A DNA stretch of 64,000 nucleotides from Epiperipatus broadwayi (GCA_028023455.1 JAQFVV010012395.1:62001-126000); one strand, 5' to 3'; positions 1 through 13,955 are shown, numbered from the stretch's first letter. Notes: a model not told the origin generated them from the letters alone. A program made the numbers and translations.

Positions 1-273
1 ATTTAATATATATTATTGTTAAAATAAACCAAGCTTTAATCTTTTTGCGTTCATTTATTATTTTAAAGTCTATAAAAAATCCACTACTTGTCATTCAATG
101 TTAGTTATATTTTATTATATTATTTTATATAATTATAATTATTGAAATCAGTTTTATATAAGCATTATTAGATAATGTTCAAATATATGCTCAATTTTAT
201 TTAAGATATTTAATCAATTAATAAAATATAGATATTCTAAGTGCAAATTGTATAAATATATATATATGGTTGT

Positions 274-401
274 AAATGAAATACCTCAATCCAAAACATG
301 AGATAAAACTCTTTAAGAGAAAAGAATGGACTGTCTAAGTTGACTCATTTTTTTCTCTTAAAAATTTTTATTTTGTACTTTGGTTTGAGAGTATTTCATT
401 T
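274..401. repeat. Imperfect hairpin repeat, family F
   Basis: An arm starting with AAATGAAATAC at 274 is matched by an inverted arm ending GTATTTCATTT at 401. Both arms carry the motif TCTCTTAAAAA or its complement. A second, single copy of the right arm lies at 669-735 in direct orientation and continues into the same ACTTAATAAA tail. This suggests a small dispersed fold-back repeat. No coding content was seen. Confidence 0.6.
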
Positions 402-668
402 ACTTAATAAATCAGTGAATGTATGAATCTAGTGTATTAAATAATATTAAATGCTGGGCAAAGTTTATTATTTAACATATTTTGTTATTTGATTTGATAT
501 TGACAAACTGTAAATTGAAAAATTTCACAAATATCAATTAAAATAATATAAAACAATTTAAAATATAGTTTTAATGAAGTAATATGATTAATTTAAAAAA
601 TTAATGCTTTCTTTCCAAAGTGCTTCAAATCTGCCTATATAAATGAATTTAGATAAAAGTGATAAGAT

Positions 669-735
669 GGTCCATTCTTTTCTCTTAAAAAGTTTTATCT
701 TGTGCATTGGATTGAGAGTAATTCATTTACTTAAT
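669..735 (+). repeat. Second copy of the family F hairpin arm
   Basis: It matches the right arm of the 274-401 hairpin, including CTCTTAAAAAGTTTTAT, the TTGAGAGTA segment and the trailing ACTTAATAAACCAGTG. It has no partner arm nearby, so it is a half element or a derivative. Confidence 0.5.
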
Positions 736-1065
736 AAACCAGTGTTGGGATATTAATCTAGTCTATTACATAATACTAATTGCTATGAAAAATTAATTTT
801 ATAGATATGGGTGTGTGTAGATATTTAAAAGGTTTTACTATTATCATTATTTTAGGAAGATATTAAGGGTTTTTATAAAGGGTATAATGAAATGTCAATA
901 TATTAGTTACAGACAAATATATATGCTTATATATAAATATGTGCATACACACAAGTATGTATTGTCTATATATGAATATGGTTTACGCATTAATTGTTTA
1001 AATTATTAAATGTATTTGAAATTTATGATTGTATTTATTGTAAAATTATTTAAAGTCAATATATC

Positions 1066-1213
1066 ATATAATACTAAATTGCCCAAGCACTTTACTACTG
1101 CTACACAATGCTGAAGAAGATTGCTGGGACAATTGAAACTGTAAGAAAGGGTGATAAATAAAGCATTGTGTAACTGTAGTAAAATGCTTGGAAAATTTAG
1201 TATTATATGGTAT
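1066..1213. repeat. Short inverted-repeat (MITE-like) hairpin
   Basis: Arms of about 48 bp face each other across a spacer of roughly 50 bp. The left arm carries ATAATACTAAATT and GCTACACAATGCT; the right arm carries the complements AGCATTGTGT and AATTTAGTATTAT. It has no coding capacity. The motif TAAAGTCAATATA occurs just outside on both sides (near 1051 and 1259) and could be a target-site duplication, but this is uncertain. Confidence 0.6.
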
Positions 1214-1938
1214 ACATTTGGCAATGCAATAAGAAATAATGGTTATTATAGTTCTTGAATAAAGTCAATATACATGTAAAAGTAAAATTATTAAATTTTA
1301 ATAATAGCATCTGATAAAGACTGCAAAGTAGTTGAAATTGTAAATAAATAAATGATTATAAAAGCATTATATTCAAATACATAGGGAGTGGGCTATTTAA
1401 ACTTTTGAAATATTGATAATATAATTATTTATTATTATATATAAACTAAAAACGTGCTTATCTTAGCGGTATATAAAGACTGCTACTCACAATGCCGTTT
1501 ATTAAAAGATTCTTTCAAGTCATAAACTGCTTTCAAGTATTTCATATTTCGTCTGTTTTTTTCTTACTACTACTTATTTTTTTTTATATTGTTGTTAATG
1601 ATCTATTTTTAAATAACTGTAGAAAGCAATGTGACTTTAAACAAAGAAATAAAAATAAGTTTGTCAAATGTTAGATCTTAATCAAATGAGGATATTAATA
1701 TAATAATAGTACATAAATATTTTTTTAAGAAAAATATTTATATTTTAAATTAGAATTGAAGTTAAATAAGATTTAATATTTAAAAAAAATGTGTTTTTTT
1801 TTCCTTAGTAATAATTTTCCATATTGCATTTTAAATTCTTAAGGACTGAGCTTTGTTTTCTGATAATAACATTTCTCATAGTAAAAAGAATTACAAATAG
1901 TCACAGTTTTGAACGCTTGTGATGTTTAACGCCAAGTC

Positions 1939-1939
<1 letters not shown>

Positions 1940-1971
<32 letters not shown>
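1940..1971. repeat. (TG)n microsatellite
   Basis: A pure run of about 16 TG dinucleotides. Confidence 0.95.
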
Positions 1972-1977
<6 letters not shown>

Positions 1978-3212
1978 GCTATAAAAGTTTGAAATATGTA
2001 TATATGGGTAAATGAATAATTTTAGCATACACACTATAAACAAAAACAATTTATATAATAATGAATAAACAACGAAAGTTTTGTCGCATGGAAGGTCCTA
2101 AGATGTTCAGGCAATTGAAATGACCTATTTGAACCAGATTCATGAATCTTTAGCTCTAGAAATTTGCCAATCTAACACTGGATTGAAACATGCGGAGCAA
2201 AAAAAATAATGAAAATTTTATGAATAACTTAAGATCTTAAAACAATTCTGAATGTTCATGTTTGTCTGCTGTAAATTATAATTCAGTTATAAGAAATTCC
2301 CCAATCAACAGGAAGATTGTGTTAAATTTCTTTAGCTTTATTTTCTAAAACGAACATAGACATATTCATCTGATTTAAACAGATTTCTATAAGATTCACA
2401 TTATTTTCAAGCTAAAATTATTAAATACCAATTTATTGATCAATACTAAAATGAATTGCTTGGAAATGTATTATCTTCCTAAAAATATCTACTTCTAGAG
2501 TACCGATGTAACATATTAACTATAATATTGCGAAATTCTTATACCTTTTCAGTTTTAATAGTATCATACTTGTATCTGTTAAACATATAAGGATGAAGGA
2601 ATCGTACTTAGTGATATATGTGCATATTAGTATTTACTTTTAAACAATATTTAAAATAAATAAGGTTCTGTTGCAATTACTAATGATATGTATGTGAAGA
2701 ATATATACGAGGGTATCAAGAAATATCATTTGTTAATATATAAACGAACTAATATAATGCTAACAATTATGTAATCATTGGATCAATAATCTTGCCAAAT
2801 GTTAATTGTATTAATACACTGCCCTCTATTGTCAGATTTGCTTTTCAAATATAAAATGAGTCAATTTACATTTGCTTTCCTTATTATTGTAAGGATAGCT
2901 AATGTGACAAATGGCATTAATCAAGTGAAAATCCAATTGTATTTAGATGTCAACAAAACTTCTTTTGATATGGCTAATAATTTTATACAATCCAGCTAAT
3001 TTGTACTTATTTTAATACCCTTGTAAATAAATAACTAATTATCAAATTTATACATATAATTAATACTGCACTGTTACATATAATTAATGATAACATGCCA
3101 TATATATATATATTATTAGCACTTTCTTGCAAGCATAGCTTAAATTGAACAATACTATTCCATGTAAAATTAAACCAATCTCTTTCACTACATAATTAGT
3201 TTTTGAAACATC

Positions 3213-3492
3213 CTTTATTGTTAGAAGGAGGTTACCTTGACAACAGTTTGAAATTGTTGATTTTTATCTATATTGGGATTGTCTAAATATTGATTGTTTT
3301 CTAATGGTTATATATATAACAGTTTGGAGTTGTTGATTGTTATTGATATTTGGATTGTCTAAGTATTTATTGATTGGCTTTTAATGATATATATATATCA
3401 TTAAAAGCCAGTCAACATTTAGACAATCTCAATATCAATAACTATCAACAATTTCAAACTGTTATCGAGGCAACCTTCTTTTAACAATAAAG
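3213..3492. mobile_element. Terminal inverted-repeat element, family A (MITE-like, fold-back)
   Basis: The ends CTTTATTGTTAGAAG and CTTTTAACAATAAAG are inverted complements, and pairing continues inward for most of about 90 bp. The left arm is partly repeated a second time (3318-3400) before the inverted right arm begins, so the element reads arm, partial arm, inverted arm around an (AT)n centre. Relatives lie at 3752-3786, 23960-24061 and 56928-56955, where only one arm remains. It has no coding capacity and presumably moved using a transposase supplied elsewhere. Confidence 0.65.
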
Positions 3493-6400
3493 CTGGAATC
3501 CCAACTTTATTAATGGTCTAATATATTTATATAGACATTAGGATTGCAAGTTTACCAGAGAAATTGAAATTATTGATACAAAGAAGTTTAAATAAATCTC
3601 TTTAAACAAATAAATATAACCTATTCTGAATGCAGACTAATAAATAGTCAATTATAACATTACAAACTGCAATTATAATTCTCAAATTGCACTCAAAGTA
3701 TTACTTAAATATTAAGGGTGATAATGCTTGAGGCTTAATGGGTTTGTAAGTAATCATTAAAAGTCAGTCAACATTTAGACAATCCCAATATATACATATA
3801 TATTATATTATCATTTTATTATTGCATAAATTTAAATCTTCAGCTTACCAGAAGATGATGCATTTATTATAAATAATTATGTAGTATAAGAGATCAATTT
3901 GTTTTTTTCACTAAATAACATTTATTAATCTAAGTTATAACTTCAAGAAAGCATTTAGACTCATTCAAATAATTATATATATATATATATTTCACACAAA
4001 ATATGGGGAAATTAATAAATATTGTAAATAGAGGGATTTAAATTCAGGATTTGTCAGTCTATTCATTCTTCACTCTATCTCAGCAACAAATACAATACCC
4101 ACACACATGCAAAAAAGATATGATCCCAATATACGTGTGTTGTTATGTTTATCAGTTGCTTGAGATAAAATGGAAGATGAATAGACTGAAAAATTAGTAT
4201 TTCAAATCTCTCTATTTACATATATAAGAAACATTCAGTATAAGCAAAATTACATATTGCCTTAGAGTTAAATATTGTAATGTTATTATTTAAAATTATT
4301 AAAGCTTTTGATCCAATGTATCTTTGTCAAAGTTAGACTAAAATTTATTATAGCAACAATTGTCCAGTGGGGCTATGAACTATACTATATTTTGTTCCAA
4401 ATCCCCTTTGCATTCAAATGTATAAAATTCATAATAGTTTATGTTTTGTTGATAAACATTAATTAGAATAGAAAGTGTATTGTCTATTGAGCTGCAAGTG
4501 TACAGTACTTTTCAACATGCACATTTACAGATGTTTTTTTAGATGTATACTATGCATATATTTTAACAAGTAATAATAATATAGTTATTAACAATAAATT
4601 GAGGGGATTCATATATATTTTTATGATGTGTGTGTGTCCACTCATGCATTGATTGAGGCAATAAAGATAAGAAAAAAAACAACTAACTACTATATTTTTA
4701 TTTTTAAAATAAAGTAAATAGCAAAATGTCTTTCATCATTATTAAATACACTCTGGGTTATATATTCTTTTTTTTTTTCAATAATTTTGTTCTTTAATGG
4801 AAATATAATAGATTTGCCTCTTTATCAAGAAATTATAATCTTTAATTATTTTATGTTTTTAAAACATTATTAGTTTGAAGTTTGTTCTAAAATTTTGTAA
4901 AATTATTAGCAATTACTTATAGAAAATATTTTATTACAGCAAATTTGGAAAGGATCATAGAGGAAGAATAAAATATATGTGCTTTCAACATAACTGAAGA
5001 AATTTTATTAACATATATAATCATGTACAGCACTCCAAGACAGAAAAATGGTTACTGGTATATCATATACCTTGTACCATTTTAAAATAAAGAGTTTGAT
5101 GAAGTGTTTGAGATCAAAGATGAACCTAAGAAAGTATGGTTCAACCCTTTCAATTTTAGCCTCCATTTTATTACTCTCCATGTGTTTGACCATAGGATGC
5201 TTTCAGATAATAAAATAAAATAAATTTTTTTATTCGTGACTTATGTTTTGATAATAGTAATTTATTTCACTAATCTTGGTATAAGTTCAGCCCACCCCTC
5301 TCCTATTAACATATATGGATACATAATTTCCAATAATATTTGGGGATAGATTGACATAATGTCTATATGAGTATGACAATAATATCACATCCAACAAGAG
5401 CTTTGGGTGTTTCATCATTGGTTTTTCAATGAAATGGATGGTTGAATAATTGGAAGGGTGAGATGATTGAAGCTTGTCCATTAAAGTTTGAGGAACTGGT
5501 ATCTTAATATAAACTGAGCACTAATTGTATATGTGTATTGGAGATCATGTATTTTTTTCACATGTGTATGGTCATGTGCATTCATTACTTAAGATAGAAT
5601 GGAGTATGAATAGACTGAAAAATCCTGAATTCAAACCCCAATATTTTCTAAACTATTATTTTCTAAATTTTCCATCCCCTAAGCAAAAGTTCTTTTATAT
5701 ATATATTTAACAAAATATCCCTAATACTTTAATTTAATATGTGAGAATTACAGATAACATATATTTATTGATAAACACTAATTGGTTGATAATTATTTAA
5801 AACAAAAAGAAATGCACAATTTCAATTTATTCATTTATCTTTTATTTTTAGAAATGACATTAATAAACTTGCCTGTAAAATAAAAAAAGAAAATAATGGA
5901 ATGTGGAGTATCATTATCTGTCAGATTGACATGATGTCAAATATTGTAATAATTATAAAGCAAATATCAGATTTTAAAGCAGAATTTGCTAGATTAATTA
6001 TAAATACACATTTGTTTGTTCATATTAAAATAAAAAACTTAAAATAAAAATGAATTCATTTATTTTCTGAGAGTTTTTTCTTCATATTGATATATGACTG
6101 TTATGTGATGCAATTACATCCTTTGTTGCATTTACAAATCAGTTTTTTAAATATTTAAAAAGTCACATATTTATTGAGTTTTAGCACAAAATAAAGATGT
6201 TATACAGAAATGAAAGGTTGAATATTTTCAAAAATTTCCACCAGGTAGAACAATAGAAAATGTCAGAATTTAAAAGGGTTAATAGGGAATTGAGGAAACA
6301 CATGTATGTATATGTTTACTGTGTATGTTAAATTGATTTAAATTTATTCAAAAAATAAAACTTACTAAATTGCATATTTATTTTTTAAAATAAAATGAAT

Positions 6401-8639
6401 GGTAAAATGTTAGACTTTTATTACAATAACACAGTCTGCATAATATCCTTTAGCTTCAATAATTAAAAATTTTCCCTATGGAAATGCTATAGCAGTTTTA
6501 TTATCAATAAATTACAGTCTCTTTAGATGCTTTGGTATTTTTTTCAGTCTGTATTTACTTCAAAATCTATATATTACTCATCTGCCATTAACTATTTCAA
6601 ATTCTCAACTAAATTCTTCAAACTTTAAGCTTTCTAATGCAATTGAAGAACAATTTACAATTCTTTTTCCTGCCACTACTAAATCACTTACTTTTATTTT
6701 AGGGCTTGAGAAAGATCCTTCACAAACTTTCTTAAATTTTGTAAAACTTTTAGCTTTACATTTAGAAAAGATTTTATTACATAAAATATTGTGATACATC
6801 AAAATTTAGAATTGATTACCCCCTGATTTCATAATGATACTTTGAAACAGAAATATGGCTGCTTTTCTATTGTAAAATTGTTAAATTCATGAAATTTTAT
6901 GTTGTTATTTACTCACGTTTTTGTTTTTGTCTATATTCTTTTGGACAGTGTATAATTGAATTAGTGGATCTTTATCAGCATATTTTGTGACTTCACTGCA
7001 TATAGAAATGTACAGTAGAATGTCTTGCTCTCTTATAAAACAAGTCAATTTAATTACCACATATATAAATAATTAAATATATGAGTCTTTTCTGTTCAAA
7101 GTCAGATTGAGATAACTAAACTTTAGGTTTATTAATTACTAAATATCATAGCAGTTGATCATCTTTAGTGATCATTTTTCATTGCTTGGCATTCTTTTAG
7201 CAATTTTAATATTTAAAATAATAATAATTGAATTATTTTGTTGCTTGGAAACTCATAAAAAGATTGAGGCCGGAAGTTATAGGGCTGGGCGCTATATGTG
7301 GACTTTAAACAGTAGAATGAGCCAATTTTTCACTGGACCAAGCTATGCAAAGCTTTAAGATTACATCATTAATTTTAATAAGCGTCTTAAATTAAGATGC
7401 ACGATATATATTTATATGGAATATTGAAAGTATACATCAAAGACAACTTTATACGTGTGTGTAGATATATGTGTACCTATCATCGTGAGCATACTTGTGT
7501 GTTTATAATAAATTTAAAAATAATTTCTGTACTTTTGCATTTAAAAATACGATAAAATAAATAGTTTTTAATTTTTCAATCCTCAATTGCAGTAAGAATG
7601 TAAAGGTCAGAGAACAATATGCGACTACATTTATATAATCTTAAAACAAACTGTTAAAAACAATTTAATTCATCTGTTGAATCCATTAAATTATAATTTA
7701 TATGAGAAAGACTTCAGATTTTGCTTGGTGTAAATACAATTCCGGCTTAATGAGCATGCAAATAAAAAAAGGATTTTCGCAAAGCTTCCATGACTTTTTA
7801 AAGTTGCTTTTAATATGATTTAGTAGTTTAGAATTTTTTTTAAAAAAAAAAAAGACCCACTTTCTTTCATTGCAGTTTATTATTTAAAAAATGTATAAAA
7901 AATTTAAACTCAATTTAAAGAGTATAAACAAACCTGTTAGCTAATCATAATTAATAGGTAGATTCGTTAGGGTGAATCATTTTCTACTGAAAATATATAT
8001 AATTGAGAAATGTTATGAATGTGTTGCTAAATATCCTATTTAGCACTTTAATGAATTTCAGCGATAAAATGTTTTTTGTTTTTTTTTCCAGCTCCATCCC
8101 TGTCTTCTATTGCGAAATTATTTATTGCACATATTAAGAATTGTGATCTACTGATGTGATTTTTTAAAAAAAAAGTAAAAAACTTTCTTAGTGGACTTCA
8201 ATAAATAGAAAATCAATATTTAAGATATCCAACCACTACTAGATTATGATGTTGCCTGGGGTTTCTATAATGTAACACATGAAACCCTCAATATATAATA
8301 CATGTAATTATCAGAAATCAGCCTCTTTTGTATTCTTAATTTTGTACAATATGCTATAAATAAAGCCTCTCTTTTTGAAATGTACTAGACTAGGATGTAT
8401 ACTATTTTTTTATTCCAGCAAGTTTTTTTATTGTGATATCCTCTACTAGAAAGCCTCTTAGAGAAACAAGAATTGTTGATTCTCAGTGGCTATAGAAGAG
8501 ACTATATTTTAAAATATAAGTGTATTAGATTTGATGAAATCCTTAATAGAGAGAAAATGTTGCTCAAGAATACTTGAGAAAAGAACAAGGTGTACAGTGG
8601 TTTTAATCAGAGGAGCGTAAATTATATAATCTTATTTAT

Positions 8640-8686
8640 GGGGGGGGGGGGTATAGTGACAAGATTCACGCGTGGGGGGGGGGGTA
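8640..8686. repeat. Paired poly-G tracts
   Basis: Two G runs of 10 or more bases lie about 24 bases apart, each followed by TA, in an otherwise AT-rich stretch. They could form G-quadruplexes or reflect slippage. No gene is associated. Confidence 0.8.
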
Positions 8687-11600
8687 GAAATTTTTATGAA
8701 CAAAACCTTTCGATCTCTTGAAATGACAAAAATAAATTTGTGTTATGTTGTTAATTGCCAAAAAAAAAAAAAGACTGTGATGGTTTAGACTTTTTCTGAT
8801 ATTTGAATGATTATTTATATGACTTATCTATTGAGATTTTTTTATATTATACTTGAAATGGTGGCTGAGTAAAAATCAAAATACTAGTTAAGTAAAAAGA
8901 AAGTGCCTTAAATAGACTACAAGAAAGCAATGTCTTGTTTGCCAACCCCTCATAAAGAAATAATGAAAGCAAAGATAAGATGTTTATTTGTTACGTATTA
9001 AGATTAGAAAGTTTTCAATAATTGTTTTAGCTAAGAATATCTAAATATCCATTTACTGACCAATATTGGATGATTAATTACAACCTATGGACTACCTATC
9101 TGAAAAAATACCAAGCCCTCTAAATAAATTGTCATGTGTTTTTTAACTTAGATCATAGACATGCCAAATGAATATGGTACCATGATATTATATCTAATGA
9201 TAACTTCTTGGAGTATCTATCTATTTCCAAATCAAAAATTAATAGAAAAGTAGTTCGTAGTTAATATTTTTATCCAAAATATAAAGAGTCCTAGAAAAGA
9301 AAAAAAATGGCCAAACTGTTCACTTTCTTATGGCAGAATAAAAATTTTAATATGCGAAGAAAATAATTATTAATTTATATCTTTACTAAATATAATCCAT
9401 CAGAAAAATGGCAATAAAATCAAGTAAGCAAGAATTAAATCTGCACTAATATAATCATTAGCAGCCTGAAATTAATAATAGTAGTACCCTCATAATATTA
9501 ACATTTATTAATCAGATCTATTATTGTAGAAAAGCAAAATATTTTTAATGATAGCAGTGGTAAATTATGAACTTAAATAGCTTACGTATATATGAGATGT
9601 GATGAACCTATCTCATTTTATAATTAAATTATTGATTAGTTTTCATTAATGATTTTCACAATCATTCTATAGTGTGGGTCACATTTATATTTTCACTTGT
9701 GAGGTTGAGACTTATGCTTCCTGTATCAGTACAAAAACCCATCACATATTAATGATAAATAAATAGAAATAATAATTATCAAAAAAATGATGCTCAAATG
9801 TTAAAAAAAAGTGTAATGAAATGGTCATACCTATCACAAGAGTATGTGGAACGTACAGGTGAAGATAATTATTACAATAACATTTCACTTGAAATGAATA
9901 CTACCTGTCATATATACTTTATATGATAACATCTCTATGATGTAATGCCAATAAAAAATTATCTATAATACATTTTCACAGTGAAAAACTATTGAAAAAG
10001 ACATTCAACTTCATCCCATCATCTAAAACCTCAATCTTTTCACTGATGCATTTGCTTGCTCCCAATTCTGATAACATTTATTTATTCTCCCATAGTGATC
10101 CCTTGGATGAGTGTAAGATAACATCTTTATTTCATTACATTTTTTCTAAATATTGTTTAATCTTTTTATTTTATTTTAGTAAATATCTATATGTTATAGA
10201 AGATTCACAGCTGATCAAAATATTTGATCATTACAGGGATTGAAAATATATGACAACTTAAAAAGTCCCATCTAAAGTGCTTGGATATCCATATTTAAGA
10301 ATTAAATATCTCCCAAAGTCTAAATGATATAGTTACTATCCTAGAACTTGAAAAAATGTTGATCCAAAAGAGCAAGAGATATACCGAGATGAACCACTTT
10401 AAATTGAACTTGAAAATGACTCTAGGAAAACTTTAAAATGACTTTCCACATATTTCAATGTTTGATTAATATTAATTCCCTTGCATTCAGTATATCACAG
10501 AGCATTGAAATGAATACTTTTAGGCTAGAAATGCATTCAAAAATTATATAGTTATATGGTCAAATCGATAAGGAAAGCATATTTTTGTTAATGTAAATAA
10601 ATCTTTATGCCAACAAAACTTCTAAAGAAAACACATAGTTGTTTTAACCTGGATAAATTTATTACCAGTACTAATCAATTAGGAAACAAGTAAAACATAT
10701 TCAATATCATAATGATTAGGTTAGTATAATCAGGTAATTAAAAGTTCAAAAAGTCATGGGTTGTTCATGCACCAGAAGTGATAGGTAGACCTTTAATCCA
10801 AAGAATCTTTAGCTCTTGAGTCTACTCTCCTACCATTACACTAACTCCTGTAGGTTACTACTAATCAAGAGAGCCAATAAATGTTCTGATGACAATCTTT
10901 TAATTTAATTAGTGGTAATATAAATGTTCAATAGAAACTAAAAATTTTTGAAAATCTGAAACTGATAAAGAAAAAATTTCACAAATCTCAGATCCAATAG
11001 TGTGATTTATTGAAGATGAAATAAGAGAAATATAATAGCTTTTATGATAGACAATAAAATATTTTACATAATACACAAAAAGCATGCATTAGTTAATCAC
11101 ATAATGCATAACCTAACCTTCTTCTAAAAACATTCCTTTGACATCTAACAGAAAGTAAATTTACTATTAACACAAAAGTCATAATCAAAAGGCTTTTAAC
11201 CAAATGGAGATTGAACTACATTGTAAGCAATAAAATAAAGCAACCAAATAGTTTTATTGCTTGGGAGTTCATAAAAAGGTTGAGCATGGAAACCAACAGA
11301 ACTGGATGCAATTCTCTGGACAAATTTCCAGCATATGTCACTTCACCACTGCACTAAACCATGCTAGATATAATCAAATGTTTATATTTGAGGAAATTTT
11401 TAAGAAATTTGGGTTTCAGAAGTTACAGATAGGTATGATCCATAAATCTTAACTTCCAGGGTTTCTCATTCTACCACTGTACCCAAATATGCAGGGCTAC
11501 ACAATAGAATTTGTAATAATCATATCTTGATGATGAATCTAATAATTATTAATTGTCCTATGGTTGTTGTTTTTTTCACTTATCTTTTTGTAAGCTTTTC

Positions 11601-13348
11601 AAGCTCATGGACACCATTTGCATATAAAAATGTACACATCAGTAATATTCAGCAAGACTAAAGCAAAGATACATGAACAGCTGAAGGCAATTTTAAGTGT
11701 TCTCAGAATATAGCATTGTTTCAATTACTTACATAGTTGGAGAATTTTCCAAAGTGACTGATGTTTTCTTTCATGTATAACTTAGTCTATAAAATCTATA
11801 TCAGTGCTGCTATATAGGGTATGTACCATTCTACCAATAATTAGAAGGAATTTGAATCCAGACTTTCAAGCTCCCTTCAGTCATCTACTGCATCTTATAC
11901 AACTGATACACATGACCACATACATGTGAAAAAGATAAATGATCTTCAATATATATATTTTATGCTGGGTTCAAGTCCCCTCTAATTACATCTAGCTTAA
12001 GTATTTATACTATATTTGTATTTAAACATTTTGCCAATAGTAAATCCATTTTACTAGAAGACTATTCCTTGTACTCTAAATGTATATCAAGTCTGCATTT
12101 TCACCCATGGATATGTGGAATTATTCTTGATAATGAATATCAATATATACATGTGTGTGTTCCAGAAATATATCACAACACTTGCTAGCACAAATGCTAT
12201 CCAGCAGAAAATTATTTTTTCTCACATTTATGTCATTTAGTGTTTGGCTTTAGTAATCAGTTCGATGCCAGATGGTAGTGCTTAATAAATCCCTATCCAG
12301 CTCTGAAAAAGAATTTATAAATATATGAAATCTACTATTTGTTAAGAGCTTATATTACATGGTATAAATGTAAAGAAAAAAAAGATAATTACATGTGTGG
12401 AGATATAAATCCAAATAAACATAAAATTTGACTCTGAGAAGAATAGGTTGACGATCATAGTTATATATTGTAGTATCAGAACATTAAAAAAATACTTCCT
12501 TGTTTGCATTTTTCTTAATAGTTATATCATGTGGTCATTATTAATAAAACACTTCAATCTATGGCACCCTTCATGCAAAATATCTGATAAAAAAAATAGA
12601 AGTAAAGTTTAATAATATAACAGACAAATCTTGCTAATATTCCAAACGTAAGAACTTTGAATAAACAATATGGTAAATACTTAGATCTATAAATCAACTG
12701 AATAAGGTAATCATTAATATAGTGAAACAACCAGAGAACATAAAGAATGAGTCAATTCAATGCCAATAAAAGTGTGACTTTAAAGGGCAAACTTATAGAC
12801 CCTTTTAAGAAATCATGAAGAAGATTGAAAGAACACACTAAAATCTGAAAATCCATTAATAACGTATAAAATAGCTATGGATTAAATCAAAGACTAAATC
12901 CAGCTATGATACTAGTGCACAAGAATATTATCATATTACAAACATTTGAATCATATTCCTCACTTAACATGTATACGAGTCTTATAGAACAAAACTACTA
13001 CATTATTTATACCTAATATAAAAAAGTTTTTCTAGTCAATAAAAGCAGTGTTCACCTAATCTATTGCCAAAAAATGTAAAACTCATAGTAACAGTGGATT
13101 TGTTCAAAAATTATTACACTGGTTTGTTGCTTAGGAAGATGAAAGTAACTGAGTTAGGCCAAAATCATTGGACTTTATTTATCATAATAAAACATTAAGA
13201 TAAGATTCATGGATGCATGGGGGTATTATCATCTTTTAAAAAAAAAAAAAAAGATATATTATACTCATATATATCCTTACGTACGCCTAAACAGTTCAAA
13301 TCGATAGGCACTATATAAATATCTTCGTGTTTCTCCGAAAAAAAAAAA

Positions 13349-13369
13349 AGAGAGAGAGAGAGAGAGAGA
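13349..13369. repeat. (GA)n microsatellite after poly-A
   Basis: A run of A is followed by about ten GA units. It lies about 175 bp beyond the bib splice donor, within the predicted intron. Confidence 0.9.
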
Positions 13370-13542
13370 ACGAAATATGTGATTCATCATTTGGTTTTAA
13401 CTGAAATTGTGATAAAATTAAATTTAGCATTCTAAAAGTTTATCAATAAAGAATAATCAATTTAATATTAGTCCTAATTCTAAAATAATTAGAGATAAAT
13501 AAAGCAAGTGTCAAGTTTTATTGATTTTTTCTATAGACTTAC

Positions 13543-13955
13543 CCGTATAAAAATCCAGCCCCGGCTATCCCTCCCGCGCACTGGGCTATGATATATAAAA
13601 TTGCTCGAATAATACTAATTTTTTTAGTTAATAACATTGCAAAAGTAACTGCCGGATTAATATGTCCTCCTGATATATGGCCAATACACTGAACTAAAGT
13701 AGCAATAGCCAGACCTCCTGACATCGCAATATGAACAACGGAAGGATCGTAGCCCGGCCAAGGAACACAGCTGCCGCACAAAAGAACTACAAAGAAAAAA
13801 GTTGCTAAACATTCTGCTATCAAAGATCGCCAAATCTCTAAAGAGCAAATTTCTTCTTTTAAACTTTTTTGAGGTTTCTCTTTTTCAGCAGTGTGGTTAT
13901 ACCTCCGGATGAGGTCGATAAAAGATCTTTCAATATTCGGTAAAGCTTCTGGCAT
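13543..13955 (-). CDS. bib: Big brain-type aquaporin, first coding exon (N-terminal half)
   Basis: This encodes the first half of a major intrinsic protein, a plasma-membrane channel. The 138 residues give a charged cytoplasmic N-terminus (1-40), the block EICSLEIWRSLIAECLA (35-51) leading into TM1, TM2 (about 72-91), the first pore helix with SGGHINPAV (NPA at 100-102), and TM3 (about 114-137) ending AQCAGGIAGAGFLYG. The E-x-LE-WRS-x-x-x-ECLA block and IRA...AQC-GGIAGA match arthropod Big brain better than vertebrate AQP4, its nearest relative. Drosophila Bib is a neurogenic membrane protein with ion-channel activity, and the TM1 glutamate it depends on appears to be E48 here. The exon ends at GG|GTAAGT (intron from 13542) inside a Gly codon. 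The second NPA half is not seen in the window. The start is the first ATG of the open frame and fits an N-terminus before TM1. Aquaporin is near certain; the bib assignment is strong but rests on motif memory. Confidence 0.85.

Larger units (their letters stand above)
1..13536. other. Long gene-free AT-rich stretch (probable bib intron 1 and beyond)
   Basis: No exon could be supported here on either strand. Open frames are short, rich in F, I, K, N and Y, and lack recognisable motifs. The exon at 13543-13955 ends in a splice donor that reads into this stretch on the minus strand, so at least part of it is likely bib intron 1. I looked on the minus strand for the second NPA half of an aquaporin and did not find it. 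The stretch holds small hairpin repeats, microsatellites and G tracts, listed separately. A frame at 6605-6802 on the minus strand sits in a decayed repeat and was not recognised. Confidence 0.6.

Noticed and set aside
13657-13848. 63-codon minus-strand frame within bib exon 1
   Set aside because: It overlaps the aquaporin coding sequence in another frame; the aquaporin reading has clear family motifs.
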